Shown here one piece after another: positions 9,114 to 21,200 of a stretch of DNA of 64,000 nt. The notes under the pieces were generated by a model. That model was given only the letters and a program-made list of their open reading frames with translations, did not search any database and was not told the origin of the DNA. The stretch spans positions 6,339,086-6,403,085 of the forward strand of contig VXAI01000028.1 in the NCBI GenBank assembly GCA_013399305.1. Direction: 5' to 3'. Origin of the DNA: Rostratula benghalensis (Eukaryota; Chordata; Aves; Charadriiformes; Rostratulidae). The position numbers were made by a program, and so were the translations under genes. Position 1 is the first letter of the stretch, and each line of letters opens with the position of its first letter.

Positions 9114-12079
9114 CCAGATAAACTATAGGTGTTGTTAATTTACTTGGAACTTGTAGTAGTGGTTCATTTCATGCACCAGCTAATTGGAAACTAGGAAACC
9201 GAAGACCAGAGTAAGAAACACTATTAGTAACTGCTTTTGACTAAATTGCGAACTAGCTCAAGCCAGATGAGGACTGTTTGAAGGTACCTAATTTCACATC
9301 TCCTTGCTTGAAGGTTTATGGAGAACAGTATGAAGACCATATGGGGACAGTTGGTTATTTCCCCAGCAGTTTAGTCTCAGAACAACATGTCTATCAAGAA
9401 GCAAATAAGACTATTCCTACAACGGTAAGGAATTTGCAAAAGCCCAGCTGGCTACATAATTATACTTGGCTGTTTAATGCTAATTTGCTGTAAAAACAAA
9501 TCATAATTGTGGCAGTTGATTGTAGCACATCACAGATGCTTAGGGATCCAATCTTTGGGCCTTTACACAAGCAAATAGCCTCAATAAAATCCCTAACATA
9601 AACTCTGATATTGCAGACATTGCAAATGATGGATTAAGGGCTCGATCCTATTAGAGTTCCTATTGATTTCAATAGTATTCCTTAAAGGTCTCACAAGTTT
9701 TACCCAGAGCTCTTTTTTAGAGTCTGCATGTGTGTTTTAGTAACGTGTACAAGTGTGCTTTCTGTTAATTGTGTACATAGATGGGCACTGTCATGCTGAA
9801 CTTCTGATTTACTGAAAGCTTTCTTGAACATACCAATAACTTCGTTCTAAATGCTGAATTAAAAACTTCAGAAATATGTTAGTGGTGAGTAAACAGGCTG
9901 TAATTTCCAAAAGGATGATTGTGCCTGATTTTGTAGTGTCTCATGCACCATACAACTCATTTTGTATGGTGATTTTACTGAACATCTGAAACATCTCACA
10001 GTGGAGTGGAAGAGGAGCGTCCTTTCTCAGAGGCTGGTATGGTTTGGCTTACAACTAACGCTTACTAGTAGCTTATTCCTATGCTTGAAAACAAATCAAA
10101 TGGTAGTTTTACAGTAACCACCTTCATTGATAGCTAAATATTCACTATGTGCAGTTTTTAAGTGTATGGCAAAATAGAGCAATTATGATTTCAAGATTGA
10201 AGCACTATATGGAGTTTTTACTCCAAGGTCCAGATTTCTAGACGGGTTTCTTAAACACAGAGGAAATAAATGAAAGGAAGAATTTTGTTTCATGTTAATC
10301 GCTGCTAGGATTTGCGTTATGTGACAAACATTAGAGGAAGTGCGAATCTTGGGTAAGTGACTGTTTTTCTTGACAGTATGTTAGGTTGTTCTGAATTTGG
10401 CCCAGAAGCATTGCAGCAATTGATTAGCCAAAGAACATGAAAGAATGACTACAATATGTTTCTAAGCTCTTTTATCAACAATATGACAGCCAGTCTGGTG
10501 CACGTCAAGCTGAACTGGAAGCAGAGGTAGGTTAAAGTGATGTTTTAGCCTGCAGGCTAACTCAGGGTCCAGAATGGCCTGTTGTCAGGCAGCAATGCAG
10601 AACTTTAATTGGAAAGTAATTTTCATTTGCAAAGCTGGTGACACGGACTTTCACAGTTGCTTCACCCTTCCTTCACATTCTTGCTATGCGGGAGCTTTGC
10701 AACAGAAACAAAGGGTGATACAGATAAGTTCTCTTTCTTGTTATAGTGCTTACAATGGCATGTTGCAAATGTGGCCTTAAGGATCTGACATTTAATCTGT
10801 GCCCCTGCAAAGGACAATATTGACATTACAACAGGCTGTCTTGGGAAGGGTCTCCCATTTATATCAGGGGACCTGATGATGTCCAAATCGTAATGATTAA
10901 TCTTCATGCAGTACCTGAGTGGTATACACAAATGGCATTGCATGAAGTAGCAACTGACAGGGAGCTTGATGGGAAGTATTACTGGGGGGGTGCCTGCTGC
11001 AGTGGAGTGAAGCCTGAAAGAGGCCTCTGTGTCTCTTGCCCTCCTTTTATTTGCGCCCCCCACCCACCCCACCCCCCCGCAAAAAAAAAACTTTTACTAT
11101 TGGAGTCAGTGTATGCCATCACCTGCAAACCTTGCTAATAAATATTTCTGCCTATGAACTTCCCTTGGCATCCTTTTGTGCAACTCTGGGTAATCTATGC
11201 TGCTTGGTTGCTGTCTGAGCAGTAAGTATCAGGAGGTATCTCCCACCCATCCCTCCAGTTGCCCAGTGCTGCTACTTCTGAACCACTGAATACAACAGAC
11301 TGAGTACTACAAAGCAGCATTGGATTGCCTGCCTTCCCTCAATTGTTTAAAATTAGCCATTTGCTGGCTAAAATGAGACTACTTTTATTGCCAGTAAGCA
11401 CCTGTTCCAGAACACCACCTTGTCTTCTGCTTCCAGTGGACAGTTAAATGTGATCAGCTGGTCTAAGGTAAATATCGTGCAGTTTGAGCAGCACAGTGTG
11501 ATAATTCTGCAGCAGAACAGAGTTCTACATAGTCATATAAAATCATAGCAGGAAATTTGCAGAAAGCAACATGCTGTGGAAGCCTAGTCCATTTTCTAGT
11601 CACATTCCGCCACAGCAAGCATATCAGGTACTCTTAGTCTGCTCCAGGCACCCTTTTCCTGTGTAACTGTTAAGGATAAAGGGTTACATATGACTAATAA
11701 ATTCAGGTATGGATGTAGGAATACAAAACAAAATGGGGAGATAAAGGAGTAATTTGAAAGGGAGACCAAGGTATTGTCTAATTCATTTTAGAAACGTATG
11801 GCAGGACCAAACCATCCCTGCTATATAAAAGGAGACAAAGGGCCATTTTCTTCTCCAGGATCCTGTGAAGTTGTTTGTTTGTTGTTTGTTTTTTCCTGAG
11901 AACATGATTTGATTATATTATGGAGTATTTTGAGTATATGACAGTGTATTCTTTGTTTGCATCTACTCTGAACCTTTGGGAGGTGATAACGGTATGTTAA
12001 TCCTTCAGTAATCTCAAAACATCTTAACATCTTTCCTTTTGCCTTCCTCATTCAGGACATTGATTTCTTCTGTGAATAG
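8005..12079 (+). CDS. OTOR: OTOR, otoraplin (MIA family secreted SH3-like protein), four coding exons
   Basis: Otoraplin is a small secreted member of the MIA family (MIA, OTOR, and the SH3-like domains of MIA2/TANGO1), expressed mainly in the cochlea. Exons 8005-8128, 8589-8728, 9314-9424 and 12056-12079 join in frame to 132 codons plus TAG; the human protein has 128. Residues 1-23 form a hydrophobic signal peptide. The SH3-like domain covers roughly 30-125, with EDYNAPDCRFI, IYVYSKLV, EFWAGS and VGYFPSSLV, and the C terminus is DIDFFCE. Four cysteines (35, 40, 58, 131) match the two conserved MIA disulfides, by inference 35-40 and 58-131. The start at 8005 has A at -3 and is the only ATG that places the signal peptide correctly. 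Position directly downstream of SNRPB2 matches vertebrate synteny. The gene looks intact. Confidence 0.97.
8589..8728 (+). CDS. OTOR: OTOR exon 2 (first part of SH3-like domain)
   Basis: A T-rich tract and ttcctag precede it, and the donor is agc|gtaaga. It completes the split Tyr codon and encodes TISLARAEEDYNAPDCRF through EFWAGS, ending in phase 0. Confidence 0.97.
9080..9111. repeat. OTOR: (TA)n microsatellite in OTOR intron 2
   Basis: About 15 uninterrupted TA units; probably length-polymorphic. Confidence 0.95.
9314..9424 (+). CDS. OTOR: OTOR exon 3 (second part of SH3-like domain)
   Basis: The acceptor is ttgaag and the donor acg|gtaagg. It has 37 codons in phase 0, VYGEQYEDHMGTVGYFPSSL to NKTIPTT, and includes the VGYFP core motif shared by the MIA family. 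Confidence 0.96.
11056..11078 (-). repeat. OTOR: C-rich tract, G-quadruplex/i-motif capable, OTOR intron 3
   Basis: Four C runs of 6, 3, 4 and 7 are separated by single A bases. On the minus strand this is a G4 motif with three one-base loops. An A10 tract follows directly. Confidence 0.7.
12056..12079 (+). CDS. OTOR: OTOR exon 4 (eight codons, DIDFFCE-stop)
   Basis: The acceptor cattcag is followed by GACATTGATTTC and TAG at 12077-12079. The tiny terminal exon supplies the last conserved cysteine of the MIA fold. Confidence 0.95.
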   Translation, partial: DIDFFCE

Positions 12080-12365
12080 TGCTGAAAATGGTCAGGTAAC
12101 TTCTCGGCTGCTGCCAGGGAAAGGTGACAAGAAGAAACCTGGACATGGACGCCCTCCTAAAACACACCGCCCTTCCTCCAGTAGATGTTTGTGAAATACA
12201 TAATCCTTCAAAACAATAGAAGTTTTCATTTAAAGGGAGTGATTTGGGATGGGGAAATAGTAGGGTATATTCTCTAGAGAATTTATCAGTGTGTACTGAT
12301 TTTATTTTTTTTTTAATCGGTGTGTACTTACATTACTTGTTAATAAAGCTAATAGCCTTTTACTT
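12080..12365 (+). terminator. OTOR: OTOR 3' UTR with poly(A) signal
   Basis: There is a canonical AATAAA at 12342-12347, about 260 bp after the stop, followed by T-rich sequence. No stronger signal is seen before it. Confidence 0.75.
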
Positions 12366-12800
12366 GCTTGTGGTATAAATGTTATATATGGGATTAGATG
12401 TATGATTTTAACCTCCTTTTACCTACTGTTGCCTTATACCATGTATTGGATATTTAAAATACCTTCCTTGTGTCAGCCTTATGTGACTTGCCAGATTACA
12501 TCATTTTTGTGGCAAAAGCTGTAACTGAGAAATCACCAGTGACTAATTACGGGCCTTAGCCCTGAGTTGAAGAGAGTATCTATTTTGCGGGTTGTGTGTG
12601 GTGGTAGAGGGTGCGCTCAAAGCCACAGGAGGAGGAGACAAGGCCGGTCTGGGGCCTCTCCTAGCCTGGAGGGAGCATGGTGCCCAGTTGCCCCCATGGA
12701 GAGCTAGTTCCGAAGGTGTCTAGACTACTAAATATTCAAAGCATTATAATTGCAGAAGAAAGTTTTTCAATTTTTTTTTTTTTTTTTTCACAAAAAAAGA
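12366..12800. other. Intergenic, just downstream of OTOR
   Basis: AT-rich sequence with a short G-rich patch around 12590-12700 and an 18-bp T run near 12773-12790. No gene is recognised. Confidence 0.5.
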
Positions 12801-13140
12801 GTCTTTCCGAGGCCACGCAGGACGGAAGCAACCGCTCAAAACCGCCGCCCCGCCCCGCGCGCCCTCAGCCCCAGCAGAATCTTCTCGAAGGGCGGGGCCG
12901 TGCTCGCGCCAGCCAATGGCAATCGGGCGTTCTTCCCCCTCCTCGCGCCCCGGCACGCGGCTGTGGGGAAGGGTGGAGGGTGCCGGTCGCCGAACCGGTC
13001 ATGGTCACCACTGCCTCTGCCCGGGGAGCGCTGGGCTGTGCCGGCCCTCCTACTCCTACCCCCGACACCGGAATGGGGGGGTTGTGTCACTCCACCTACA
13101 ACGTGCCCGTGGCGGGGGTATTTGGCCTCAGCGCTCAGGG
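12801..13140. promoter_or_regulatory. CpG-island-like block with GC boxes and CCAAT box
   Basis: I counted about 35 CpG dinucleotides in 340 bp by hand, whereas flanking DNA is nearly CpG-free. Elements include GC box GGGCGGGGC (12890-12898), a CCAAT box (12913-12917) and a second GC-box cluster near 12841-12860. It abuts an LTR U3 fragment at about 13130. It may be a promoter for an unannotated transcript or the GC-rich part of an unfamiliar LTR. Overlapping open frames on both strands are what high GC produces by chance, and none resembles a known protein. Confidence 0.55.
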
Positions 13141-13483
13141 GACCGGCACTGGGAAAGGAAGTTCTCGGGTTCATGGGTGAGAGAGAGGGACTCCTCAGGT
13201 AACTTTCTAATTTATATTGAATGGGATGTTTGTGGTAGGAAATAATCCTGTTGACAGCTCAGGTCAAGCGTTTGGATCTCGTTCCCTCTTATCGCTGCAC
13301 CTGGCAAGCTCAAAAACTCTGAGACCTTGAAACCCACACACCATAGCTGGCTATAAATTAAGTATGTTCACAAATTCAGTCACTATAGTCTTCTAAAAGT
13401 ACAGTTTTCTCAAACATTAGAAGAGACCTTACTGAAAAGTAAAATTACTGAAAAATTAATCCTGTGTCTCTCAAACTGGGATA
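13130..13483 (-). mobile_element. Partial ERVL-like LTR (U3 and TATA part)
   Basis: It aligns by eye with the right half of the LTR at 30153-30805. Shared segments include aactttctaatttatattg, gaaataatcctgttg, catagctggctata, and the end ctgtgtctctcaaa. TATAAA reads on the minus strand (13211-13216). Similarity stops near 13130, where the GC-rich block begins, so the R/U5 part is missing or replaced. Confidence 0.75.
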
Positions 13484-16165
13484 ATTTGTCAAAGACCTCT
13501 GGCAGGGTTGCCTGTGAGAGAAAGGTTACTTTTATACCAGAAAAATGTAGTTTTTCATTTGGATCGTTTCCAGTCAGCACAGCTTTTCAGGGTGAGGTGT
13601 TTGCAATCACATGTATTCATTTCAGATAGTCTCAATAGAAATCCATCTTACACCTGCTCCCCATGTTAGAAGCTGCAGGTACCAGAAGACTATGCGTAGA
13701 GGTAAGTGTTTGCAAACAGTGCACAAAATACATTAAATGGTACTGTGGATATTGTAAATGAAAATTGTGAGGTGAGGTTTAGCACTTACTATTGGAAAAT
13801 CAAAGCTTTTCCTCAAATCATCATCTTGGAAAATTGCTTACAGTTATTAACCTACCCAGTTCTCTGTGGATGTGTAGGAGGCAGATGTGAGAAGTTTTAT
13901 ATACATTTCTCAAAAAAGATGCTGTCCTTTCCTTTTCATTTACAGTGCAGGTGCTCCAGGCCAGGAGAATGGGACTTTGTGGTATAAAGTGAGACCAGTC
14001 TTTTTAGTCCTTGACATTGTGCTTAATCCTTAACCCATGTTTCTGTAAAGGAAAGCTTGTAGGCTTAACTGGTTTCAGCCCCTGTTTGGTTTTTAACCAG
14101 CTTGTATGAGCTATAGATACTTCAGGACAGTAAAACACCAAAGAGAATACCGTCAGTGCAGAATGCATACAACAGGGAGTAGGTATATTTATATATTGTC
14201 CTTTTTGAGCCTGCACAAAGAGCAATGTTCAGAGTACTGGTGAAAAACAGCCTGCTATTACTTTTTTGGCAGTTACAGCAAGTCTGGGGCCATTGTGACC
14301 GAATGTGGGCAGTATGTATGTATTTCTCTTTGCCTTTTCCCTGGCTGCCATCAGAGCCCCTGTTTTGTGGTGATGTCTTCTGTGCAGAAAATAACTCAGC
14401 AGGCTTTCAAGGGGCATCAAAGTCTGTCTTTGCTACTTGAAAATCTAATTCTGTGGAAAGTAAGATAAGGGTTCGCTTTGTTGAATTCATAAAGCATCTG
14501 GCTGTGAAGAAGCATCGTACTGGCAAAGCTACTTGTCTGCTGAATGCAGTCTCTAATGTGCAACTGTTGGATGGTTTCCAATCTAATGAAGCTTTATAGC
14601 ACTTTTTGTCTGCACAATGTTATAGGTACTTGTTTTATACATCCACATTGTGTAAAACTGTCATCTCACCAGCAGTGGTGAGCTATGCTACAATCTGAAC
14701 TCTGGTATGATAGACTAAATAAATGTATAGCTTCATCATGTGACTTTTTGGCAGGATCCTTTTTTTCAGTTGTCCAAAGGAGAACTGTGACTTCATTTGT
14801 TATTTACCAGGGATGTGATACAATGAATGCAGCAATTCCTGATCTTCATGTCCATTGCTTCTCTGAGGGACATCTCTTCACTGTGTAAATTCTACAGTGA
14901 GTAGGCCTGTTGGATAGATTCCCTTGCAGGGGGTGGATGGTGTGCGTGCTCAGAAGAGGGGAGATGTTGCAGTCTGCCATGGTCTTCTCACTGTAGAGAT
15001 GAGGCACAATATGCCTCTATTTTCATTATTTTATTGCAAGTTTCACAATGTTTGTTTATTTTAAAATTCCCATTGCTGAGGCTTGATTATTACTTGAGAA
15101 TCTCTTGTTTTTAGAGGAAAATCTAAGTTTCTACCCTTGACAAATGTAGGGAAGCGTGACAGTCTTAATCTTAACAGCACTACCACCAAAGGTAAACAAA
15201 ATTATCCCAGATTTGTAAAAGGAAATCTGGGGGAAGTAAGGAAGGGAGAAGTGGAAGGGGAGTACAGGATGCATAGAGAACACTTTTGAGTGCCTGCAGT
15301 TGACAGCGCTATTAATGTGAAGTTGACAGCTAAGAATCAATAGTTTTGACACAACACAGATCTGCTTTCTGCATTTCACATTCTTAGGTGAAGCTCATTT
15401 CAGTACAGATCATTCAGACCTGTAAGTGTTCATGCTGTGGCGTACCTGGCTGAAATAAACAGGAACTGACATTTGGAGAAGGAGAGGAGAATCAATATTA
15501 TGCTAGCAGGCAGCGGAGGATGCTTTTGATTTTTCTAGTTCCTTTCTTTTCCCCTACAGTGATTATCGTCCTTGCAGTCTCTTTCTAGAAATCACAGCAG
15601 TTTCACTGTTACTGTTTTAGTAATATTTACACAATATCCTACATGCAGTGTGTGCTGTTTATCTGACAAGATCTTACAGTTGGTTTCTGTTCATTTTATC
15701 CCAGCACAGGGGAAATACACACAGTTTGATGTGTAGTTGATATTCGCATTTAAACAAGGCTGTGTTAGGACTCTAGATGCAGCCTTGAACTGGCAATCTC
15801 ATGGTCTCTATTTGGCTGAAATTAGCATTAAGTTTTCAACTTTTAAAAGTGAGGATTCAGAATTTTTTAAACTAAATAGTGTATTTTTCAGCAAGGTTGT
15901 CTTTGAAGAAGTGTAATGTTCTGAAGTCATTACCTGAAGTAAAGAGCTTGTAATTAAGAAAGCCTTCCTGCTATTATGCGATTTGATCCTTTGTTTGCCA
16001 GTGGGAGCAGTGTTGTTCAGTGAGGGCAGGGTGACATCCAGCGGCTGGCTTCTGGCTGGCTGGGGGGGAGGACTGTACTGGTTAGTAGCATCATAGGGAC
16101 ACCTCATCTCCAAGGGCCCTCGGGGGTCTCCAGCACCAAGCAGGTTTACACTGAATCCACATCAG
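13484..16165. other. Intergenic, no gene recognised
   Basis: AT-rich unique-looking DNA. Open frames are short and show no protein family resemblance. Confidence 0.5.
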
Positions 16166-16169
16166 AGTG

Positions 16170-16515
16170 CTCATGGATTTGCTCAGTCCTGAAAACCTCC
16201 AGGCGCTCTAAGTAACTCATTCCATAATTTTTCTCATAGTGAAAATTCTTTCTTTATGTGAAACCTGTTTTTTCCAGTTTATATCCATTGTGCCTTTTTC
16301 TCCACAGAGGACCTTAATAAAGAGCCCAAATCCATCTTCTCAATGTACCCCTTTTAGTTACTGGGGGGCTGTTTTTTTGTCCCCGTGAAGCTTTTTCTTC
16401 CCCAGGCTGAACAAGTCTAACCCCCACAGTTTCTCCAATCGGGGTTGGTGTCCCCTGCCCATCTTACTGCCTCTTCTCAGTACGTGCCCAAATTGCACAG
16501 CGGCAGGCCAAGTTT
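16170..16515 (-). mobile_element. CR1 LINE fragment, old and diverged
   Basis: On the plus strand it reads as the reverse of CR1 ORF2 3' end: cctccaggc, ttctttatgtgaaacctg, ttccccaggctgaac and tgcctcttctcagtacgtgc follow in the expected order. Divergence is high. Confidence 0.65.
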
Positions 16516-18210
16516 CTGATTTGGCTTGTTGGTAACAATAAGGATGACTGAGTTTATGAAGGATTCACGCATGCTTATCTAATTCTTACTTGTGATGGCA
16601 CTAACATTGTACACTAAAGATTTTTTCCTAATTGTACACACTACCAAAAGCATCTTGTTACCTATTCCACTATCAATAAACATGCCTTGGGGCTTGTGAA
16701 AAATGTCAAGGGGTTGACCCAGAGCTTTCCTGCCATGTGTTTCTTCCACAGAAGATGTGTTCTTGCCACCACAATTTTGTCATGCCAGTGCACTCTGACA
16801 ATGATATTGCTGCATGTTCCTGAGGTGTGCTGGTGCTGTGGGGGTGTGTGAGGTGCCTGGTACCCACAGCAGGGTGCAGTTACCAGCGCCAGCCATCTTT
16901 GTAAAACAAACTTCAGTGACACAAAACAGCAGAGAAATGGTAGGTGCTGAGTTCCTTTCCACACATGGTCTGCAGCATGAGGGCTTTGGAGGAGGGGAAA
17001 CAATATCCCCAGCTACCTCGGTGTATGGCTAATGAAGGGATAATTGCAGCCCTGACTGGGATCAAGGAGGAATGTGCAACAGCTTCCATAAAAATCACTG
17101 CCTGAGCAGGGTGAGAGGGAAGTGGGGGCCTGCATAAGACAAACTGAAGTAGGAGGCGAGGCTGGCAGGTTGGGCAGATGGGATGTGGTGACCTCTCATC
17201 TGAAGTGTGGTGGCCTGTGTTCTCCTATTCTCCTTTTTTTATTTGATCTGGCTGTCGCAAGAAGAAGATACCTTTCTGACAGAATCCAAAACCTCTCGTG
17301 ACCTTGAGATTTACGAGCCCTTGTTAGGGACTAGCCAGGTAAGGAAAAGAATAACTGGAGAATATTTTTGCTAACGTTGGGGCCTGAGTTGATTCTTCAG
17401 ATGGTGCTTGTTATTAAACGGTTCCTGATTTATGTTTATTTACTAGAAATACTTAATTTACGATGAAAGATAATTTGTCTTTCTTTTTCTCTGGCAAAGG
17501 AGAGATGCTTTATCTTCTGTTGGCTGGCACTGACCTGTCTACAGGGTTTTTTTCCTTACAGCCTCTCGCTCCTGCCTGGTTTTCTTGAACCAATGTGGTA
17601 TGGCTGTGTCACTCAGAGGTGACTGATGGGTTTCAGGTTTAGAAATGGCTGTTTTTTCAGAGGTGGGTGGAAAAAAGCTGCTTTGGGATGGATAACTATT
17701 GTTGTGTCAATATAAATCACAAGGAACCAGTGTGAGGCTGATTGTTCTTCCTGCTCAGTCTGAAATTACACCGCTAGCCTGTGAAATGCAGGAGCTCAAT
17801 ATAGATGGTATTAGGTAAAATTGCATGAGTATTTAATAAATAGTAAATTTAGTTTGAATATATATACATGTAATACTTGAGTTTCTCAGCATGGCTTAAA
17901 CAAAGGTGTAAATGTTTCTGAAGAGTGGAAAATGCAAAAGAAAACTTAGTCTTGGATGAACAAGTATACAAACTGTAAAGCTTGTCTTACACGACAGTGT
18001 GGTGAAAATGCACCTTAAAGACAGCTCTCCTGTCTGCATTGTTTATATATATTATAGCAAAGCACTGCCAATGGTCAAACCCTCAAACAGTGGCAGCAAT
18101 GTTAATTGAAGGATTTTGCCAAAGATTTTTTTTTCAGATGGGGGGAATTCCCATAAAAGGAGATTGGCCTCCACTACTGTGTTTTTCCACAAGAGTGTGT
18201 AAATTTGCTT

Positions 18211-18270
18211 AAGGAGTGTAGTACCTATCTTAGGGGTGTAGTACCCAGCTTGGAGGTGTAGTACCCAGTT
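18211..18270. repeat. Three exact-length 20-bp tandem units
   Basis: Units at 18211, 18231 and 18251 share the core GTGTAGTACC and differ at a few positions each. It is a short minisatellite. Confidence 0.9.
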
Positions 18271-21200
18271 CTACTTGGATTAGACTTTTTCTTCCATATG
18301 GTATACTACTTGAACAGCAGCGTAGAAGGGAAGAGCTCCTAATCTATCTGCTAGTGGCTCTGTTGGAGTAGAGCCCATGCCAGTCAGTATTCTGTTATGT
18401 ATCTACTCTTTCCAGTGATGTTTTTGTTGGCTGAAGGTTGCTCAAGTACTAGGCAAGCTTTCTGGAAGCCAGAGGTGGAGAAATCCCTCTGTATGTGTAA
18501 CAACCCAGGGGACTGGATGCTCAGTTATGATACAGGGAAAATCTTGTTTCCAATTCCTGGTGTTTTCCAGTTCCTGTTGACTAACTGCACCCTACCTGTC
18601 CTCATTTCTGAAGATTACTGGGGCAGTTATTGGTAGACAGAAGGGGATGGTTCCCAGTTTGGATGCAGAATAGAGAAATTCCTTACTAAGAAGGTTGCAC
18701 AGGAGAATAGTTCCTACTTCGTTTTGAGAAGAAGTGTATTTTGAAAGTCTTTGTGAAGAGTAAAATGTGTGCCAGCTGTTTCAATGAATGGCTGCACGTA
18801 GGCGATGTAGTTGCCAATGTATTATTGCTTATGCTTTGGAAACAGTGACACAGCTTTGTGAAAATTAAATGCAGCTAGCTTGATGTCTGGGTTCTTTAGG
18901 CAGTTCCAGCACTTTGAGCTACAAAGGGTAAAATTGTGAGCACTAGCCTGATGTAGAGTTGGGCTACTGTAATATGCTGTGCAGTATGTATTGGTCATGA
19001 TGCCAACCAAAGCACTGAAGTTCCTTGTATCTTTTTGATAAGCTAAAATGCATCTTGCTAAAGTTAGTATTTTAGTCTGGGTTTTGTGGGAGGAGACAGT
19101 GAATGTTAGAACCTGGGTTCAGTTCTCAGGGGCCATGAGACATTTGGTTGCAAAGTAAAACTTTTGAAGTAATTTACAGTTGTGAGCGGTACTCTATCCA
19201 TCATGGTCACCGTCTGAGGAAAGCTTTCTGTAAGATCACTGTTGTAATTCAAAGCAAGAACAGTATTGTAAAGGTAGGACTGTACTAACAGGTAAAGTCT
19301 CCTGACTGAAATTATACCAATGGGGATGAAGTAACTGTGGACTGAAAGGAAGCAGTTGAAAACTGGGTAGAGGACTGGAGCAGAGAGATGCTTGGAATCT
19401 CAGGAGAGCAGGGAGAGGCAGACTTGACATGGGGAGTGGCCCAAGCAGAGAGAACAAGGCACATGTGTTGCAACTCTTGTATTCAGCCATCCTGTTAGAT
19501 GACAGATTGATCCCCACACTCCCTGGACCAGTGGTGATGTCTTTGCATTTAGTAACTCTGGATGAATTCTTCTTTTACAATTGCTTTGTGAAGCTCATCC
19601 CAGACACTGTAGCTTGATCTACTTGGTGTACCTGTCTAGCTAGACTTTCTGTGTTGCAAGGATACTCAGTGTGCACCAGACTTAGTTGCAACCACACAGT
19701 GCAAAATCACATTGTTCTAAGCTATGGATGTGGCTGCTGAAAGCTGCTTGGCCATGTGGATGTGACATTGTACTGGGTGTAAATTAGCTCTGTCTTTCAA
19801 CTCAATACATAGCTTTCACAACACACCACAGTGTTGTAACTCCAGTGCTCACAGCTTGTTTGTAGCTAGCTCAAGGCTCTCCTCCTTATGTTGCTTTTTT
19901 CAGTGTAGACAGGCTTGGGGATCTTGCTGTTAACTCAGAAGAAAAGGTCAGAGAATCGTGGTCCAAGTGCCATGCTTTTCAACAGGAAAAGCTGCATGTA
20001 CAGGAAAAGCCTTATGTCATTAAACCTGATCAATAGAGGGAAGACAGCAAAATCTGTGTCCCTAAGGCATAACCACCACCTCCTTCCCTAGGGGGAGACA
20101 TGGTTTTCTGCCAGAACAAGCTCAATATGCTTTCACTAGATTGCGGTTTCTTTGTACTGTAGAATTGTAAGCAGATGCTACGTGTTCTTAAGGGTTTGAA
20201 CTACCACCTTTTGTTCCAATTATGGAGCTCTGTTCGAAACACTGTGCTTTGTATTTTTCTTTTGTTTTAAGGGTGAGGGGAAAGTGCAGGAGAAGATAGC
20301 TATTCAAAGATACTCAGAACAGCCATAGGCAGAAAATTATTAGTTCTGTGGTTCAGGCTGTTAAACTGGGTCATTTTTTGTTATTTGCAGCATACATATA
20401 TGTAAAGTGTAAAGTCATAATATGCTACTGAGCAAATTCTTCTGGTTAGCTTTTGTTTTCATTGTGCGGGGGGTTAGACACACTTGGGCACTAGAAAAAT
20501 ATTGAGTTGTTTGGAAGCTCATACAACTTCTGAGTAAGTGTTAGTGTGTGCTGATGCTCTTCGGAGTTGCTTCAAGTTGCCTGAATATAACCACTGAACA
20601 CATGGAGTCTTAGAGGCCAGCTTTAGCTTTTTCAGAAAAGTGATGTTGGACTAGAAACTAGCTAGTGGAGCTTATGAAGAGAAAAAATGTAGTAGAAAAA
20701 TGCATATTTTGCCTGTTTCTGCAGATATGCATACTGATTGTTTCCCACTATTGTTTTCCTCTACCTGTCAACTAAATACCACTATAACTAGGTTTGTTGC
20801 ACAATGAGCGATAGATATGCTTCTTTAAGTAATCCTCATGCTGTGAGTTCTGCAGCTCTGCTCTACTCTGCCTTGAGCTGATTGAGGCACTTTGGTTCTA
20901 GCTGTGCTGAAACTTAAATCTGGCAGTAGCAAGGCCCCTAACTGCAGGGGGCAGGCAGTGGCTTTCTTGTTCTGTTCAAATTGGTAGCTGCTGATGGCTG
21001 CTGGTGTGTGAAGAGCAACTGATGTGATTGGGAAGATTGGCAGTTTTTAAAGGATTTCTTTTTGTGGAAGTCAGAGCACAGCATGGATTAGATGTCTCCA
21101 TGATGTAATGGAGCTCATTGCACTGGTTTTCAGTTGGTGTTGCAATGTAACTTAAAGCAACAGAGTTCTGGAGTTCTGTGTACTACATGAGACACCAGTC

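Noticed and set aside
10662..11072. 136-codon minus-strand frame in OTOR intron 3
   Set aside because: No recognisable motif, and it overlaps a C-run simple sequence.
12677..13245. Long overlapping open frames on both strands in the GC-rich block
   Set aside because: High GC removes stop codons. The products are Pro/Gly/Arg/Ala-rich and unlike any known protein.
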